64,000 nucleotides of DNA from CAMCXE01 sp046347475 (GCA_046347475.1 JAXMGD010000005.1:248001-312000); one strand, 5' to 3'. Positions 43,321 to 52,762 are shown, counted from the stretch's first letter. Numbers and translations are program-made. Notes: a model not told the origin generated them from the sequence alone.

Positions 43321-43860
43321 TGTCGGAGTTCTCGCAGCTTCGGGTCAAAAGCCCAGGTTAATGAGGGGATTTTGCGGATTTATGACGGAGCCAGGCAGGC
43401 GACAAAACCCCGGTCGCAAAGGGCGCGAACTATCGCAGATTTTGTAGGCAAGCGCTAGGGTTTTGGCCGCTTGGGCCAGCACTGAAAGGGCTGGGCTTGG
43501 TATGAAGCAAAGTTTGGGATGGTTGGAATAGCAAGGCTCAGCCGCTAGATGGAGTCGGTCGACAAAGGCCAATAGTTTGGTTATGGTCAGACAACTCAAG
43601 GGCGATTGATTGCAGGAGTTTTTAACCCTCGTGATGGAGCGGGTGTGTGAATGCAGAGGTGGGTGTGGCCTGATGAATACCTTTCGATATGGCCCGTAGT
43701 AACTATTCATCGGGCGTACTTTTGTCTGGCCGCTTTTGTAAGTGAGAACGATAAAAATGATGTGCTAATTAATTGCTGTTCACCCGCCGCTGCGGCATCC
43801 ATACCGCTTAGTGCAGGGAATAATAAACAATAAAAAATAATATCCACTGGCGGAAATTTT
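43321..43860. other. Divergent intergenic region between speA and GH31 gene
   Basis: Must hold the promoters of both flanking genes. No clear -35/-10 pair, riboswitch or strong palindrome was found. A 121-codon minus-strand frame (43345-43710) has no family resemblance and is taken as non-coding. GGCGGA before ATG 43861 is the ribosome-binding site of the glycosidase. Confidence 0.4.
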
Positions 43861-46173
43861 ATGGCGTTAAGTGTACGGCTTATTTTAATAGCTAGTTGGT
43901 GGCTGCTGGGTGTGGCTCAGGCGGAGCCGATCAAAACGCTTTATAAACACGGCACCTATGTAGCGGTGGAAGGCTTCGGGCCCAATAGTGTGCGCGTGAC
44001 CATTGCCAGCGACCAAGATGCTGCGGGGGCTGGGCCAGGTTATGGTTTTATTGCTAATGCGGATAATAAACCCTGGCACTTTAAAACGTCTGATGCGGGC
44101 GAGATTTTTAGCACCGATCAATTAAGCCTTGAGGTGAATGCACAGCCCTGGCCCAAGGCGCCGAGTTTAGCGGAACGTTATTTTTTAACGGCACTGCCGC
44201 AGGTGGGTTTAGCGCTTAAAAATTCCAAGGGCGACACATTGGTGAAGTTAACCGGCTGGGAAAAAGCGCCGCTCGAGGTAAATGGCGAAAAAACCTTTGA
44301 GGTTGAAGCCACCTTTAGCACCAGTGCCGATGAACATTTTTATGGCCTTGGGCAAAACCAAGAGGGTATTTTGGATTTGCGCGGCCGGGTGATTGACTGC
44401 AAACACTGGTATGACGCACCTCACGGTGAAACGGTGTGTATTCCATTTATGCTTTCCACCAAAGGCTACGGCATTATTTGGGACAACCCTTCAGCCACAC
44501 GAGTAACGCCGGGCGTAAACGGCCTCACGCGCTGGCGCTCGCGGGTGGGTGAGCGGGTATCGTTTTTTTTAATTACCGGCACACCTGCGCAAATTTGGGC
44601 CAATTACGCGCAATTAACCGGGCGTACTCCACTTCCGCCCAAAGCGGCGTTTGGTTTAATTCAATCCAAGGCGCGTTACGACAGCCAGCAACAAGTGTTG
44701 GATGTTGCCAATACCTATCGCGCAAAAAATTATCCGCTGGATATTATGGTGGTGGATTGGTTTTATTGGACGCGCATGGGGGAATTGGATATAGATAAAA
44801 CACAATTCCCCGATGCCGCCGCCATGAATAAACAATTACACGCCATGGGGCTTAAATCGATTATTTCCATTTGGCCGCGTTTTGAAAAAGCCTCGCGGTA
44901 TTTTAATGAATTGGATGCGAAGGGATATTTTCTTAAAGATAAAGACGGTAAAACCCAGGATGGCTTGCCCTACCGCAATGACCGTACAGGCGGATTAATT
45001 GATGCCACCAACCCGGCGGCGTGCACATGGTTTTTTGAGCACGCTCGCGATGGCGTTTTATCGGCCGGTTTTGATTACCCTTGGCTGGATGAAACCGAAC
45101 CGGATTTAGTACCCGACGGACTATTTTTTAGCATCGGCTCGGGCGATCGCTACCGCAATCTCTACCCCTTGCTGCATGTAGAAGGTTTTGCCGAGGGCAT
45201 GCGTGCCTATAGGCCGAATGTGCGCAGTTTAATTCTGGCTCGTGCAGCTTATTTAGGCTCGCAACGCACGGGCGGTTTATTTTGGTCGTCGGATATTAAC
45301 CCGAGCTGGGACGCGTTGCAGCGCGAGGTGCCAACCGGTTTAAATATGACGGCCTCAGGCATAGCCTATTGGGGCAATGATATTGGCGGTTGGCAGTGGC
45401 TGCCGCAAACCACTAGCGCCAGTAAAGCACCTTTATTAGATCCGTCGGATGCGCGCGCAGTGGTGGGCAATAATCACGATTACCCAGAATTATTTACCCG
45501 CTGGTTTCAGTACGGGGTGTTCACGCCCACCTTGCGTATTCACGGCATGCGCGCACAAACGGAACTCTGGTCGTTTGGCAAACAGGCGGAAACTATTCTG
45601 GCTGAATTTAATCGACTGCGTTATCAGTTAATTCCCTATATTTATGCACAAGCCAAAATAACCTACGACACAGGTGTGCCCTTTATGCGCGCACTTTGGT
45701 TTGATTTTCCGCAGGATCCACAGGTGGTTAACCTGGGTTCTCAATATATGTTTGGGCAGGCGTTTTTAGTAGCGCCGGTTACGGAGCAGGGCCAAACGCA
45801 AAAAACTCTGTATTTACCCGCCGGTGCAGATTGGTATAACTGGTGGACGCGGGAAAAATATCGAGGCGGGCAGACCGTTACCATCGCCGCGCCTATTGAA
45901 CAAATACCGCTGTTTGTAAAAGCCGGTTCTATTATCCCGCTGGGGGAAGTGGTTAGCAGTACGGCAAGCAAACAGGCGATTACTAAAATTCTGGTATTCC
46001 CTGGCGCTGATGCACATTTTACGCTCTATGACGACGATGGGGTTTCCCTGGATTATCAAAAAGGGCGATTCACCAGCAGCCAATTAGATTGGAGCGAGAA
46101 AAACCAAACCTTAGGTGTTCAGGGCAGCTTAAAAAGTAGCTTTAAGCCTTTGGTTGAAGTGGTGGGCAAATAA
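43861..46173 (+). CDS. Secreted GH31 alpha-glycosidase
   Basis: 770 residues. A signal peptide (LILIASWWLLGVAQA|EP) precedes an N-terminal beta-sandwich with HFYGLGQNQEG and the GH31 barrel. The nucleophile is Asp410 in YPWLDETEPD and the acid/base Asp478 in FWSSDINPSWD; LRIHGMRAQTELW and the proximal C-domain YMFGQAFLVAPV follow. The WLD-x-TEPD form of the nucleophile motif is closer to alpha-xylosidases (WWLDATEP type) than to typical alpha-glucosidases, so xyloglucan or xylosyl side-chain hydrolysis is a reasonable guess. With the CE2 esterase it points to a plant-wall-degrading lifestyle. Confidence 0.85.
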   Translation: MALSVRLILIASWWLLGVAQAEPIKTLYKHGTYVAVEGFGPNSVRVTIASDQDAAGAGPGYGFIANADNKPWHFKTSDAGEIFSTDQLSLEVNAQPWPKAPSLAERYFLTALPQVGLALKNSKGDTLVKLTGWEKAPLEVNGEKTFEVEATFSTSADEHFYGLGQNQEGILDLRGRVIDCKHWYDAPHGETVCIPFMLSTKGYGIIWDNPSATRVTPGVNGLTRWRSRVGERVSFFLITGTPAQIWANYAQLTGRTPLPPKAAFGLIQSKARYDSQQQVLDVANTYRAKNYPLDIMVVDWFYWTRMGELDIDKTQFPDAAAMNKQLHAMGLKSIISIWPRFEKASRYFNELDAKGYFLKDKDGKTQDGLPYRNDRTGGLIDATNPAACTWFFEHARDGVLSAGFDYPWLDETEPDLVPDGLFFSIGSGDRYRNLYPLLHVEGFAEGMRAYRPNVRSLILARAAYLGSQRTGGLFWSSDINPSWDALQREVPTGLNMTASGIAYWGNDIGGWQWLPQTTSASKAPLLDPSDARAVVGNNHDYPELFTRWFQYGVFTPTLRIHGMRAQTELWSFGKQAETILAEFNRLRYQLIPYIYAQAKITYDTGVPFMRALWFDFPQDPQVVNLGSQYMFGQAFLVAPVTEQGQTQKTLYLPAGADWYNWWTREKYRGGQTVTIAAPIEQIPLFVKAGSIIPLGEVVSSTASKQAITKILVFPGADAHFTLYDDDGVSLDYQKGRFTSSQLDWSEKNQTLGVQGSLKSSFKPLVEVVGK

Positions 46174-46507
46174 GGGTTTGCTACCTGGCAGCTTGTTCAA
46201 ATATTGGCTTGCGCGCTTTGGCGGCGTTTAATTTGGCAAATAAATGCTCATTTATTGGGTGTAAATTCCGATTGTTTGCCAAATTCGCCTGGCCTGTACT
46301 TCGCCGCCTAAATTTTTTAGCGGTTCCGCAGTAATTGGTAACGTTCAAGGGCTGCCGCTGCAGATGTACTTTTTTGTTAACCTGACACCGATTACCACCG
46401 CTGGCTGCGTTTGCTGTGGTATTTTAAGTACGCGCGTGCCCAGTCCAGGGTTGCGCAGCTTAATTCCCCGCACATAATCTCGTCACTTAACTGTATGGAA
46501 CCTACTT
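46174..46507. other. Intergenic region with nested inverted repeats
   Basis: AATTTGGCAAA (46230-46240) and TTTGCCAAATT (46275-46285) flank a perfect AATAAATG / CATTTATT stem (46239-46256). There is no T run, so it is not a standard terminator; it may be an operator or attenuator. The rest of the gap shows no gene. Confidence 0.45.
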
Positions 46508-47122
46508 ATGTTCGCCAATCAAGCCGCCTTTAATGACCCAAAAAGCCGAATGCAAGCCCTGGGGCAGAATACTCGCCCAGAGGGCGCTGTGGTGGATAGC
46601 CGACTGAAACCGCTTTTTTATATGCAAACCGGCGGCATGATTAATCCGCAGCGCGATGAAATTATGCCAGGAGCCATTTTGTATAGGTTTTCCGCTGCCA
46701 AAGATGGTATTCAGCGCGGTATGACAGGTGGCTGGTGGATGCATGCAAAAGAGTTTTCCATTGTGGAGAATTTTGCTACTCACAACCGGGTGGGCGTTTC
46801 TATGGCGGCGCGTATTTTGTGCTGTGTCCCCCCTGAGTGGAGTGATATGACGCTGCTATTACGCGCCCGCGTGCGCGAGCCTTTGCTTGCTTATAAGGGG
46901 CTGGGGAACCACGTTAATACCACCGCCCCGGACAATTTAGCGCGAGTAAAAATGACGGCCCACAATGATATTGCGGCGCGGCGCCTGCACCAATTGTATA
47001 TTCCCGGCCTCTACGATTATGCGCAAAAAACACCGCAACAGGTAATGCCAGGGGCCTTAGTGCTTGAGCAACATTGGGAATTTACCAAAGAGGAAGCTAA
47101 AAAAGGCTGGGTTTATATTTAA
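46508..47122 (+). CDS. Hypothetical protein (204 aa)
   Basis: Family not recognised. Soluble, no signal peptide. The centre reads PGAILYRFSAAKDGIQRGMTGGWWMHAKEFSIVENFA, rich in aromatic and glycine residues, and two cysteines occur in RILCCVPPEW. The C-terminal half (LHQLYIPGLYDYAQKTPQQVMPGALVLEQHWEF) again has PGA plus aromatic residues. An Arg...Ser...Glu arrangement is faintly like ADP-ribosyltransferase folds but too weak to call. Confidence 0.65.
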   Translation: MFANQAAFNDPKSRMQALGQNTRPEGAVVDSRLKPLFYMQTGGMINPQRDEIMPGAILYRFSAAKDGIQRGMTGGWWMHAKEFSIVENFATHNRVGVSMAARILCCVPPEWSDMTLLLRARVREPLLAYKGLGNHVNTTAPDNLARVKMTAHNDIAARRLHQLYIPGLYDYAQKTPQQVMPGALVLEQHWEFTKEEAKKGWVYI

Positions 47123-47314
47123 GGCCCGGTGATGAATGTAGGCGGCGAAGCAGGCTTGGCGAATTTTTGCTGCGCGCCTACCACCCACAATGTAGCGTTT
47201 ATAACGAACACATCAATTTTTTGCCGTAATTTACGCCGCCGGAGCGACTCAGGTAATTGCCCGGAAGTGTATGAATTATTAACCCACCCAGGTTAGTAAT
47301 TGTCTGTTGGTGTG

Positions 47315-49405
47315 TTAAACCTCTAGCCAATCCTGCTTGGATTGGCTGTGCGGAATTAAAATGCTCACGCAACTGCCGCGTTGCTCTTTAGATTGAATGG
47401 CAAACTGGTAGCCGGCTTGGTGGCAGAGTGATTTGACAATAAATAATCCCAAGCCAAAGCCGAGTTCTTCAGTATCCTGCAGGCGCTCAAATGGTGTTGT
47501 TAAGCGCTGAATTTGTTTTTGATCCATGCCGCGCCCCGTATCCCAAATTTGAATTAAAAAATCACCACTTCTGCGTTTGCGGCCAGCAATTAATACCGAG
47601 CCGCTATGGGTATATTTAAAGGCGTTGGATAATAAATTATCTAAAATCCGGTTCACGACTATGGGTAAACACTTAAAACCATGGGAGGGGCTGCGCACCT
47701 TGAGACTCAATTTTTTCTCACTAAAGCGAGCCTGGTGGCGGGCCTGGGCGGCGCTCAGCAGACTGCGCCCATCGACTAATTCGGCAAAGGTTTGATAATC
47801 CTGCCGGGCAGTGCCCAGTGCTGAATTGAGTAACGAACAGGCATAATTAAGGGCGCCTTGTACGTTTTGAATGGTGGGATCGGCAGAGTTTTGCAGGGAT
47901 AATAACAACTGCATGGCTGATAAGGGTTGCTGTAAATCGTGGGCCGTGGCGGCTAAATTCAGCACGGCTTGTTTGGACATGCTGAGGGCTTTGGCGGATA
48001 GCTGTTCACTTTCGGCCAGGGCATTGAGATCGTTGATGCGCTCTTGCAATTGCCGGTTGTAATGAATGCGCACCTGATTGGCGTGGTAAATAATGGCTAA
48101 TGCAAAACAGATAATATCGAACATTAGCCCAAGGCAGGCGATGCGAAAAATCAGCTCATTGCGAAGCGGAGCAAACCCTAAGCAGGCGAACAATAAAAAA
48201 TAGGTTGAAATACAGTGGGTGAGCGAGCCCACTAAAAAAAATACTGCGGAGGAAATTTTTTGCCGCCAAGCCCAGATGGCCCCCGCAACGGGAAATGGCA
48301 AGCCGATGGCTATGATGATGCTCAGTGCATAGGCGCTGGGGTAAACAAAACTAATCGCTGTTAATGCCAGCACAATGGCGCTGAGGGTTAATAGCGCCCG
48401 GTGGAGTATTTTATTGCGCTGTTTCAGCTGCAGAAACTCCGCTGTAAAAATAAAGTAAAAGGTATAAATGCCGCCCCCAATGAGGGTGGTCAGCATGGTT
48501 TGGCTTTGGTTATTATGGTTGAGTATTTGCGCCGGGCCACTAATTTGCATCATGAGCAAAATCGCGAACAAGACAAACATAGAATAATAAAAATAGACTT
48601 TTTCCCGGCTGATAAGAAATTGTCCAAAGAAAAATAAAAACAACATGCCAACCGCGCCAATGTAGATACCATTGGCCATTTTAAGCCGCTGTGTGGCCTC
48701 AAATAATTGCCCCTCATCGTAAATATGCAGGGTCAATGGAAAGTGAGCGATACTTTGATATTCGATTAAAAACACCCCCGACTCACCGCTATTGATTGTT
48801 AAATTAAACATGAGCGTGGGAAACCCATAGGCCAGTCGGCTAACGATGGGTGTGAGGGCGTGGGGTTGCTTGAGCGTGTCTTGGTTTACCCAATAGGCGC
48901 GCAATAAAGGTGCGGTTGATACACCAGTGGTAACAAATCGCTCCACCGGGGTAGAAAAATCATTGTGCAGCGGCAACACATACCAATGGGATTTGGTTTG
49001 AAACGCTATGGGTTTTTTATTTAGCGGAATAAAGTGATCGAGTGCGTTAATGGCATCTTCTGCGCTCATGCCGCCTTGAATATCGGCTAAATAATAAATT
49101 AGGGGTTCCAATGGGCTGGAGGGCTGGGTGTTGCTTAGGTCGGCCGCAGGGGTATTGAGCTTGGGTATTATTACTGGGTTAGCGGCAGGGCGGCCGTCTG
49201 GAGTTGTGTAATCATCGGGTGGATTTGCGGCTGATACTTTTAGAATGTGCGCACTAACGGGTTCAGCCGCGCGGCTTAACTCGCTGGCGGTGAGGCTGAA
49301 AATAACTGTTAGAATGGCCAGCGCGTTCGGCAGGCCCTTTGTGGCGACACCCCTTAAGCATTGGGTGGCTGCGCGCATTAATAACGATTGAACAACGGAA
49401 CGCAT
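47315..49405 (-). CDS. Sensor histidine kinase with 7TM-DISM sensor
   Basis: 696 residues from ATG 49405 (a start at 49474 would overlap the divergent regulator gene). A signal-like segment (ALAILTVIFSLTASELSRAA) and an extracellular 7TMR-DISM-type beta domain are followed by seven membrane helices (from GIYIGAVGMLFLFFFGQFLI to FDIICFALAIIYHA) and a coiled coil. The kinase core has His489 in AHDLQQPLSAMQ, N-box DNLLSNAFKYT, G1 WDTGRGMD and G2 GFGLGLFIVK. Such sensors often detect carbohydrates or envelope signals. It pairs with the adjacent NarL-type regulator. Confidence 0.88.
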   Translation of the reverse strand: MRSVVQSLLMRAATQCLRGVATKGLPNALAILTVIFSLTASELSRAAEPVSAHILKVSAANPPDDYTTPDGRPAANPVIIPKLNTPAADLSNTQPSSPLEPLIYYLADIQGGMSAEDAINALDHFIPLNKKPIAFQTKSHWYVLPLHNDFSTPVERFVTTGVSTAPLLRAYWVNQDTLKQPHALTPIVSRLAYGFPTLMFNLTINSGESGVFLIEYQSIAHFPLTLHIYDEGQLFEATQRLKMANGIYIGAVGMLFLFFFGQFLISREKVYFYYSMFVLFAILLMMQISGPAQILNHNNQSQTMLTTLIGGGIYTFYFIFTAEFLQLKQRNKILHRALLTLSAIVLALTAISFVYPSAYALSIIIAIGLPFPVAGAIWAWRQKISSAVFFLVGSLTHCISTYFLLFACLGFAPLRNELIFRIACLGLMFDIICFALAIIYHANQVRIHYNRQLQERINDLNALAESEQLSAKALSMSKQAVLNLAATAHDLQQPLSAMQLLLSLQNSADPTIQNVQGALNYACSLLNSALGTARQDYQTFAELVDGRSLLSAAQARHQARFSEKKLSLKVRSPSHGFKCLPIVVNRILDNLLSNAFKYTHSGSVLIAGRKRRSGDFLIQIWDTGRGMDQKQIQRLTTPFERLQDTEELGFGLGLFIVKSLCHQAGYQFAIQSKEQRGSCVSILIPHSQSKQDWLEV

Positions 49406-49432
49406 GGCGCTTTTCAACGGGGCATCTCTTCT

Positions 49433-50044
49433 ATGAACATTTTGATCGCAGATGATCACGATATTTTTCGGCAATCCTTAGCCTTATTAATTGAGGGGCG
49501 CTCCAGCCATAAAGTGATAGCCCAAGCTCAGTCTTTTACTGGGTTGGTTGAACAGGCTATGGGTGTGGGGCCAGATTGTATGCTACTTGATTATCAGATG
49601 CCAGGCGGCGACCCATTGGTGGTGACCGAACAGTTGCGCAGCCAAATGCCTGCTTTGAAATTAATATTGTTAACTGGCATTCAATCCGGTGCGGCGTTGC
49701 AACAGCTTGAGGCTACCTTATGCGATGGCTTATTACACAAGCGCGATAATGCGGACACCCTTTTGCAGGGCATTGATCAGGTGGCGCAGGGTGGACATTT
49801 TGTGTCGGCCATCGTTGCCGATTTAATTAATGACGCTCAAGTGGGGCTGACCCAGCGTGAATTGCAAATATTGAATTTAGTGGCCCAAGGTATAGGCCTG
49901 AGCCTGATTGCAGAAAATTTAGCTATTTCCCTGCGCACGGTGGAAAAACACAAGGAAAATATTATGAAAAAACTCAATGTAACCAACTCTATTCAGTTGG
50001 TGGAGGCCGCCCATAAATTGTGGGTTGGCGGGGTGCAGCCATAA
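49433..50044 (+). CDS. NarL/FixJ-type response regulator
   Basis: 203 residues from ATG 49433. Receiver domain with acidic pocket ADDHD, phospho-acceptor Asp53 in MLLDYQMPGGD, Thr in LLTGIQ and Lys in LLHKRDNAD. The C-terminal LuxR-type HTH is LTQRELQILNLVAQGIGLSLIAENLAISLRTVEKHKENIMKKLNV. It is divergent from the histidine kinase with only 27 bases between the start codons. Confidence 0.9.
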   Translation: MNILIADDHDIFRQSLALLIEGRSSHKVIAQAQSFTGLVEQAMGVGPDCMLLDYQMPGGDPLVVTEQLRSQMPALKLILLTGIQSGAALQQLEATLCDGLLHKRDNADTLLQGIDQVAQGGHFVSAIVADLINDAQVGLTQRELQILNLVAQGIGLSLIAENLAISLRTVEKHKENIMKKLNVTNSIQLVEAAHKLWVGGVQP

Positions 50045-50066
50045 ACGTCAAAGTAAGTTAGCGTGT

Positions 50067-50096
50067 GTGTTTGTGTTTGTGTTTGTGTTTGTGTTT
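50067..50096 (+). repeat. Hexanucleotide tandem repeat (GTGTTT)5
   Basis: Five perfect copies of GTGTTT preceded by GTGT, starting 23 bases after the response regulator stop. A pure short repeat of this kind can vary in copy number by slippage. Confidence 0.9.
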
Positions 50097-50215
50097 GATG
50101 CGTTGAACCAATAAGCGGAGCCGTTTTTTTAGGCAGCTGCCGAATGATTAGTCAACACAATAGCGCTCATTAATTTGCTGTGTTGTCTTGCCGCAGTTAC
50201 TACCCAACCAACAAT

Positions 50216-50313
50216 AAAGAATACATAGCATTTCAGACACGCCGTAAATACTTCCCTGTAGGCTCGTCAAAAAGGTCCCTCTTTTTAACGGTCTGAAATA
50301 CTATGTATTCTTT
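50216..50313. repeat. 98-bp hairpin element with 23-bp inverted ends
   Basis: Ends 50216-50238 (starting AAAGAATACATAG) and 50291-50313 (ending CTATGTATTCTTT) are inverted copies with one mismatch. The interior contains CCTGTAGGCTCGTC and a small AAAAAG / CTTTTT stem. Size and long near-perfect ends suggest a MITE or other mobile palindrome; it may also terminate transcription from both sides. Confidence 0.7.
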
Positions 50314-50590
50314 AGTTCCGCCCAGCTAGTAAGAGTGCGCAGTATTGCAGGCTCGCCTTGAATTATTCTTTTGTTGGCGATTAAAAATCCCTTTTTAACA
50401 GGCGCAAAAATTTTGGGGCTATTTCGGAGCTGCAGATTTTTTTAATAAATAGTGCTGCTGTTACGTGGGTGGTGGAGGTAGCCTTACTGCTTTTAACAAC
50501 TCAATACTAAATTGCCGGGCCATAGTTAAATAAAAAGTCAATCAAAGCGATCTGGTAGCACTTCGGTTCGATAACTGTATTCAAGCAAAA

Positions 50591-52762
50591 TTATTCCTGC
50601 TGATTCAGCTCGTTCAAGCGCGCTTCTAGAGTGGCAAGGCTTTCCTTTAGTACCGCTGTTTTGTCCTCCTCCGTGTCATTAATGCGCTGTTGTAATTGGG
50701 CAATGCGTTTGTGCAGAGAATCTTTTAGCGCCTGGTGTTTCTCGGCTGGGCTTTGATTTTTTTTCGCCGCTAAGCGCGCGAGCGCTTGTTCAGCCGCCGC
50801 GAGTGTGGCTGGATCAGGACGGGTGGGTTGGTGAGTTTCAGGGCCTTGGGCTGATAAGTGTTCAGCTTCGGCTTGCTGAATTTTAGTGCGCAATTTTTCT
50901 ACCGCGAGGCTGAGCGCATTTAGGCTGGGTAAATTATTCTGCTGTGCCTCGGCTAATTTTGCTTCAGTGATGGCCAGCTGTTTATTCAGTGTATTAATTG
51001 CTTGATTCGCTAACTGATGGGGGCTTGCGGTGAGTTTTTCGATGGCTTTATTCGAGGGGCGCTGCAGCTCATGTAATTTGGCTTGCGCTTCCTTCAGGCG
51101 CAATTGCGCTTGTTTAATACTGGCTGCTAATTTCTCCTGGCGCGCCAGGTCCTGCTCCTGGGCTGCTTGTTGTTCTAAACGGGCCAGGCGCTCTGCAGCG
51201 CTTTGTTGGTGACGCAGAAGTTTGGCCGCAAGTTCTTCAGGAGGCGGTTCAGGGGCGCTTATGACAGGCTGGCTAATCTGAGTTAATTCACTATGAATAG
51301 CCTCGGCGGCATTTTGGCGGGCTTGGCGCTTGTGTTCTTTTTCGGCTTCTTGGGCATTGATGCGGGCTTGGTGGGCTTCAAAGCGACTGCGAGCGCGGTC
51401 GGCTTTACGTTTGCTCTCTTGCTGGCTGCGGATGGCGCTTTTAGCCTGGCGGTAATACTGTACTAAAGGAATGCTACTGGGGCAGACATAACTGCAGGCA
51501 CCGCATTCAATACAGTCGAATAGGTTATGCGTTAACAGCCTGCCAGTATCTTCGGCCTTGGCGTACCAGAATAATTGTTGGGGTAATAGTTGGGCCGGGC
51601 ATACGCTATCGCACTGACCGCAGCGGATGCAGGGCGCTTCGGGGGTGGGTGCGCGCATTTCAGCCTCACTAGGTGCTATAACGCAGTTGCTGGTTTTGCC
51701 AAGGCTCGCCTGTGGGTTCAGGCTAAACCCCATCAGGGGGCCACCTAAAATCAGCATGCCCCTGGGGTTGTGCCAGCCCAGATGCTTGAGAAGGTGCTCA
51801 GCCGGAGTGCCTAAGGGCACCCACAGATTTTGCGGTGCCTTGAGGGCGGCGCCCGCAAAGGTGGTCACCCGTTCAATCAAAGGCTCTCCCCAGTGCAGCG
51901 CGCGCCAGACCGCCCGTGCGGTGGCGACGTTTAACACCAATAAACCCAGGCTTGAAGCCTGTGCTCCGCTGGGTACCTGCAAGCCGGTAATCATTTGTAC
52001 TAGCTGTTTAGTGCCGCCCGAAGGGTACACAGTGGGTAGCAGCGCAAGCTCGCAGCTTATTTCAGGATGTGCCTTCGCTATGGACTCTGCGGCGCTATGC
52101 ATGGCTTTAAGAGCCGTTGGTTTGTTGTCTTCAATAGCCAGAACAAGCTTTTGTGCCCCCAGTAGTTTTGCGCACAGCCAGGCGCCTTGCAGAATATCCG
52201 AGGCTTCTTCCTGCATGAGGCGGTCATCGGCAGTGATGTAGGGCTCGCACTCGGTGCCATTGAGCATCAGGGTGTGAATCGGGTGCTCGGTGGCGAGTTT
52301 CAGCGCGGTAGGAAAGCCTGCGCCCCCCATTCCACAGATGCCCGCCTGTTGGATGCGCGCGATGGCCTCTGGCCTGTCGCAGCTAAAGGGATCTTCCAGC
52401 CCATCAAGCGGGCACCACTTATCGCGCCCATCGCTGATTAATTCTAGGTGCAGGCCCATTTCGCCTGAGGGATGGTTAAGCGGCCTTTGCGTGAATTCGC
52501 CAATGATTCCTGAACTGGGTGCGTGTACCGGTACGGCTTGGGGCCCAACAGCGGTGGCGATCATTTGCCCCTTAAGCACCTGCGCTCCTGGCATCACTAA
52601 GGGCCGCAGGGCCTCGCCTACCTGGGCGCCGCGATCGTGCAGCAGGCTCAGATAAAAGCGTTCAGGCGGGGGTAGGCGGCCAATCGGTTGAGTGGCGGTT
52701 GGCTGCTTGTTTTGAGGCGGGTGAATGCCACCGCTTAGGGGATGGATTTTTATCGGCTTCAT
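50591..52762 (-). CDS. rnfC: Rnf electron-transport complex subunit RnfC
   Basis: 723 residues. NADH/FMN-binding region with GICGMGGAGFPTALK and LNGTECEPYITADDRLM, then two [4Fe-4S] motifs CIRCGQCDSVCP and CIECGACSYVCP. A long Ala/Gln/Lys-rich coiled-coil tail runs from about residue 440 to the end. RnfC is the NADH-oxidising peripheral subunit. It overlaps rnfB by four bases. The genes for RnfD, RnfG and RnfE, needed for a complete ion-pumping complex, do not follow. Confidence 0.94.
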   Translation of the reverse strand: MKPIKIHPLSGGIHPPQNKQPTATQPIGRLPPPERFYLSLLHDRGAQVGEALRPLVMPGAQVLKGQMIATAVGPQAVPVHAPSSGIIGEFTQRPLNHPSGEMGLHLELISDGRDKWCPLDGLEDPFSCDRPEAIARIQQAGICGMGGAGFPTALKLATEHPIHTLMLNGTECEPYITADDRLMQEEASDILQGAWLCAKLLGAQKLVLAIEDNKPTALKAMHSAAESIAKAHPEISCELALLPTVYPSGGTKQLVQMITGLQVPSGAQASSLGLLVLNVATARAVWRALHWGEPLIERVTTFAGAALKAPQNLWVPLGTPAEHLLKHLGWHNPRGMLILGGPLMGFSLNPQASLGKTSNCVIAPSEAEMRAPTPEAPCIRCGQCDSVCPAQLLPQQLFWYAKAEDTGRLLTHNLFDCIECGACSYVCPSSIPLVQYYRQAKSAIRSQQESKRKADRARSRFEAHQARINAQEAEKEHKRQARQNAAEAIHSELTQISQPVISAPEPPPEELAAKLLRHQQSAAERLARLEQQAAQEQDLARQEKLAASIKQAQLRLKEAQAKLHELQRPSNKAIEKLTASPHQLANQAINTLNKQLAITEAKLAEAQQNNLPSLNALSLAVEKLRTKIQQAEAEHLSAQGPETHQPTRPDPATLAAAEQALARLAAKKNQSPAEKHQALKDSLHKRIAQLQQRINDTEEDKTAVLKESLATLEARLNELNQQE

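Larger units (their letters stand above)
50045..50590. other. Gene-free region where rnfDGE would be expected
   Basis: Between the convergent regulator gene and rnfC. It holds a hexanucleotide repeat and a 98-bp hairpin element (listed separately). No trace of rnfD, rnfG or rnfE was seen in translation of the minus strand. Confidence 0.6.

Noticed and set aside
43345..43710. 121-codon minus-strand frame upstream of speA
   Set aside because: No ribosome-binding site, no family resemblance and Pro/His/Cys-rich composition typical of non-coding frames.
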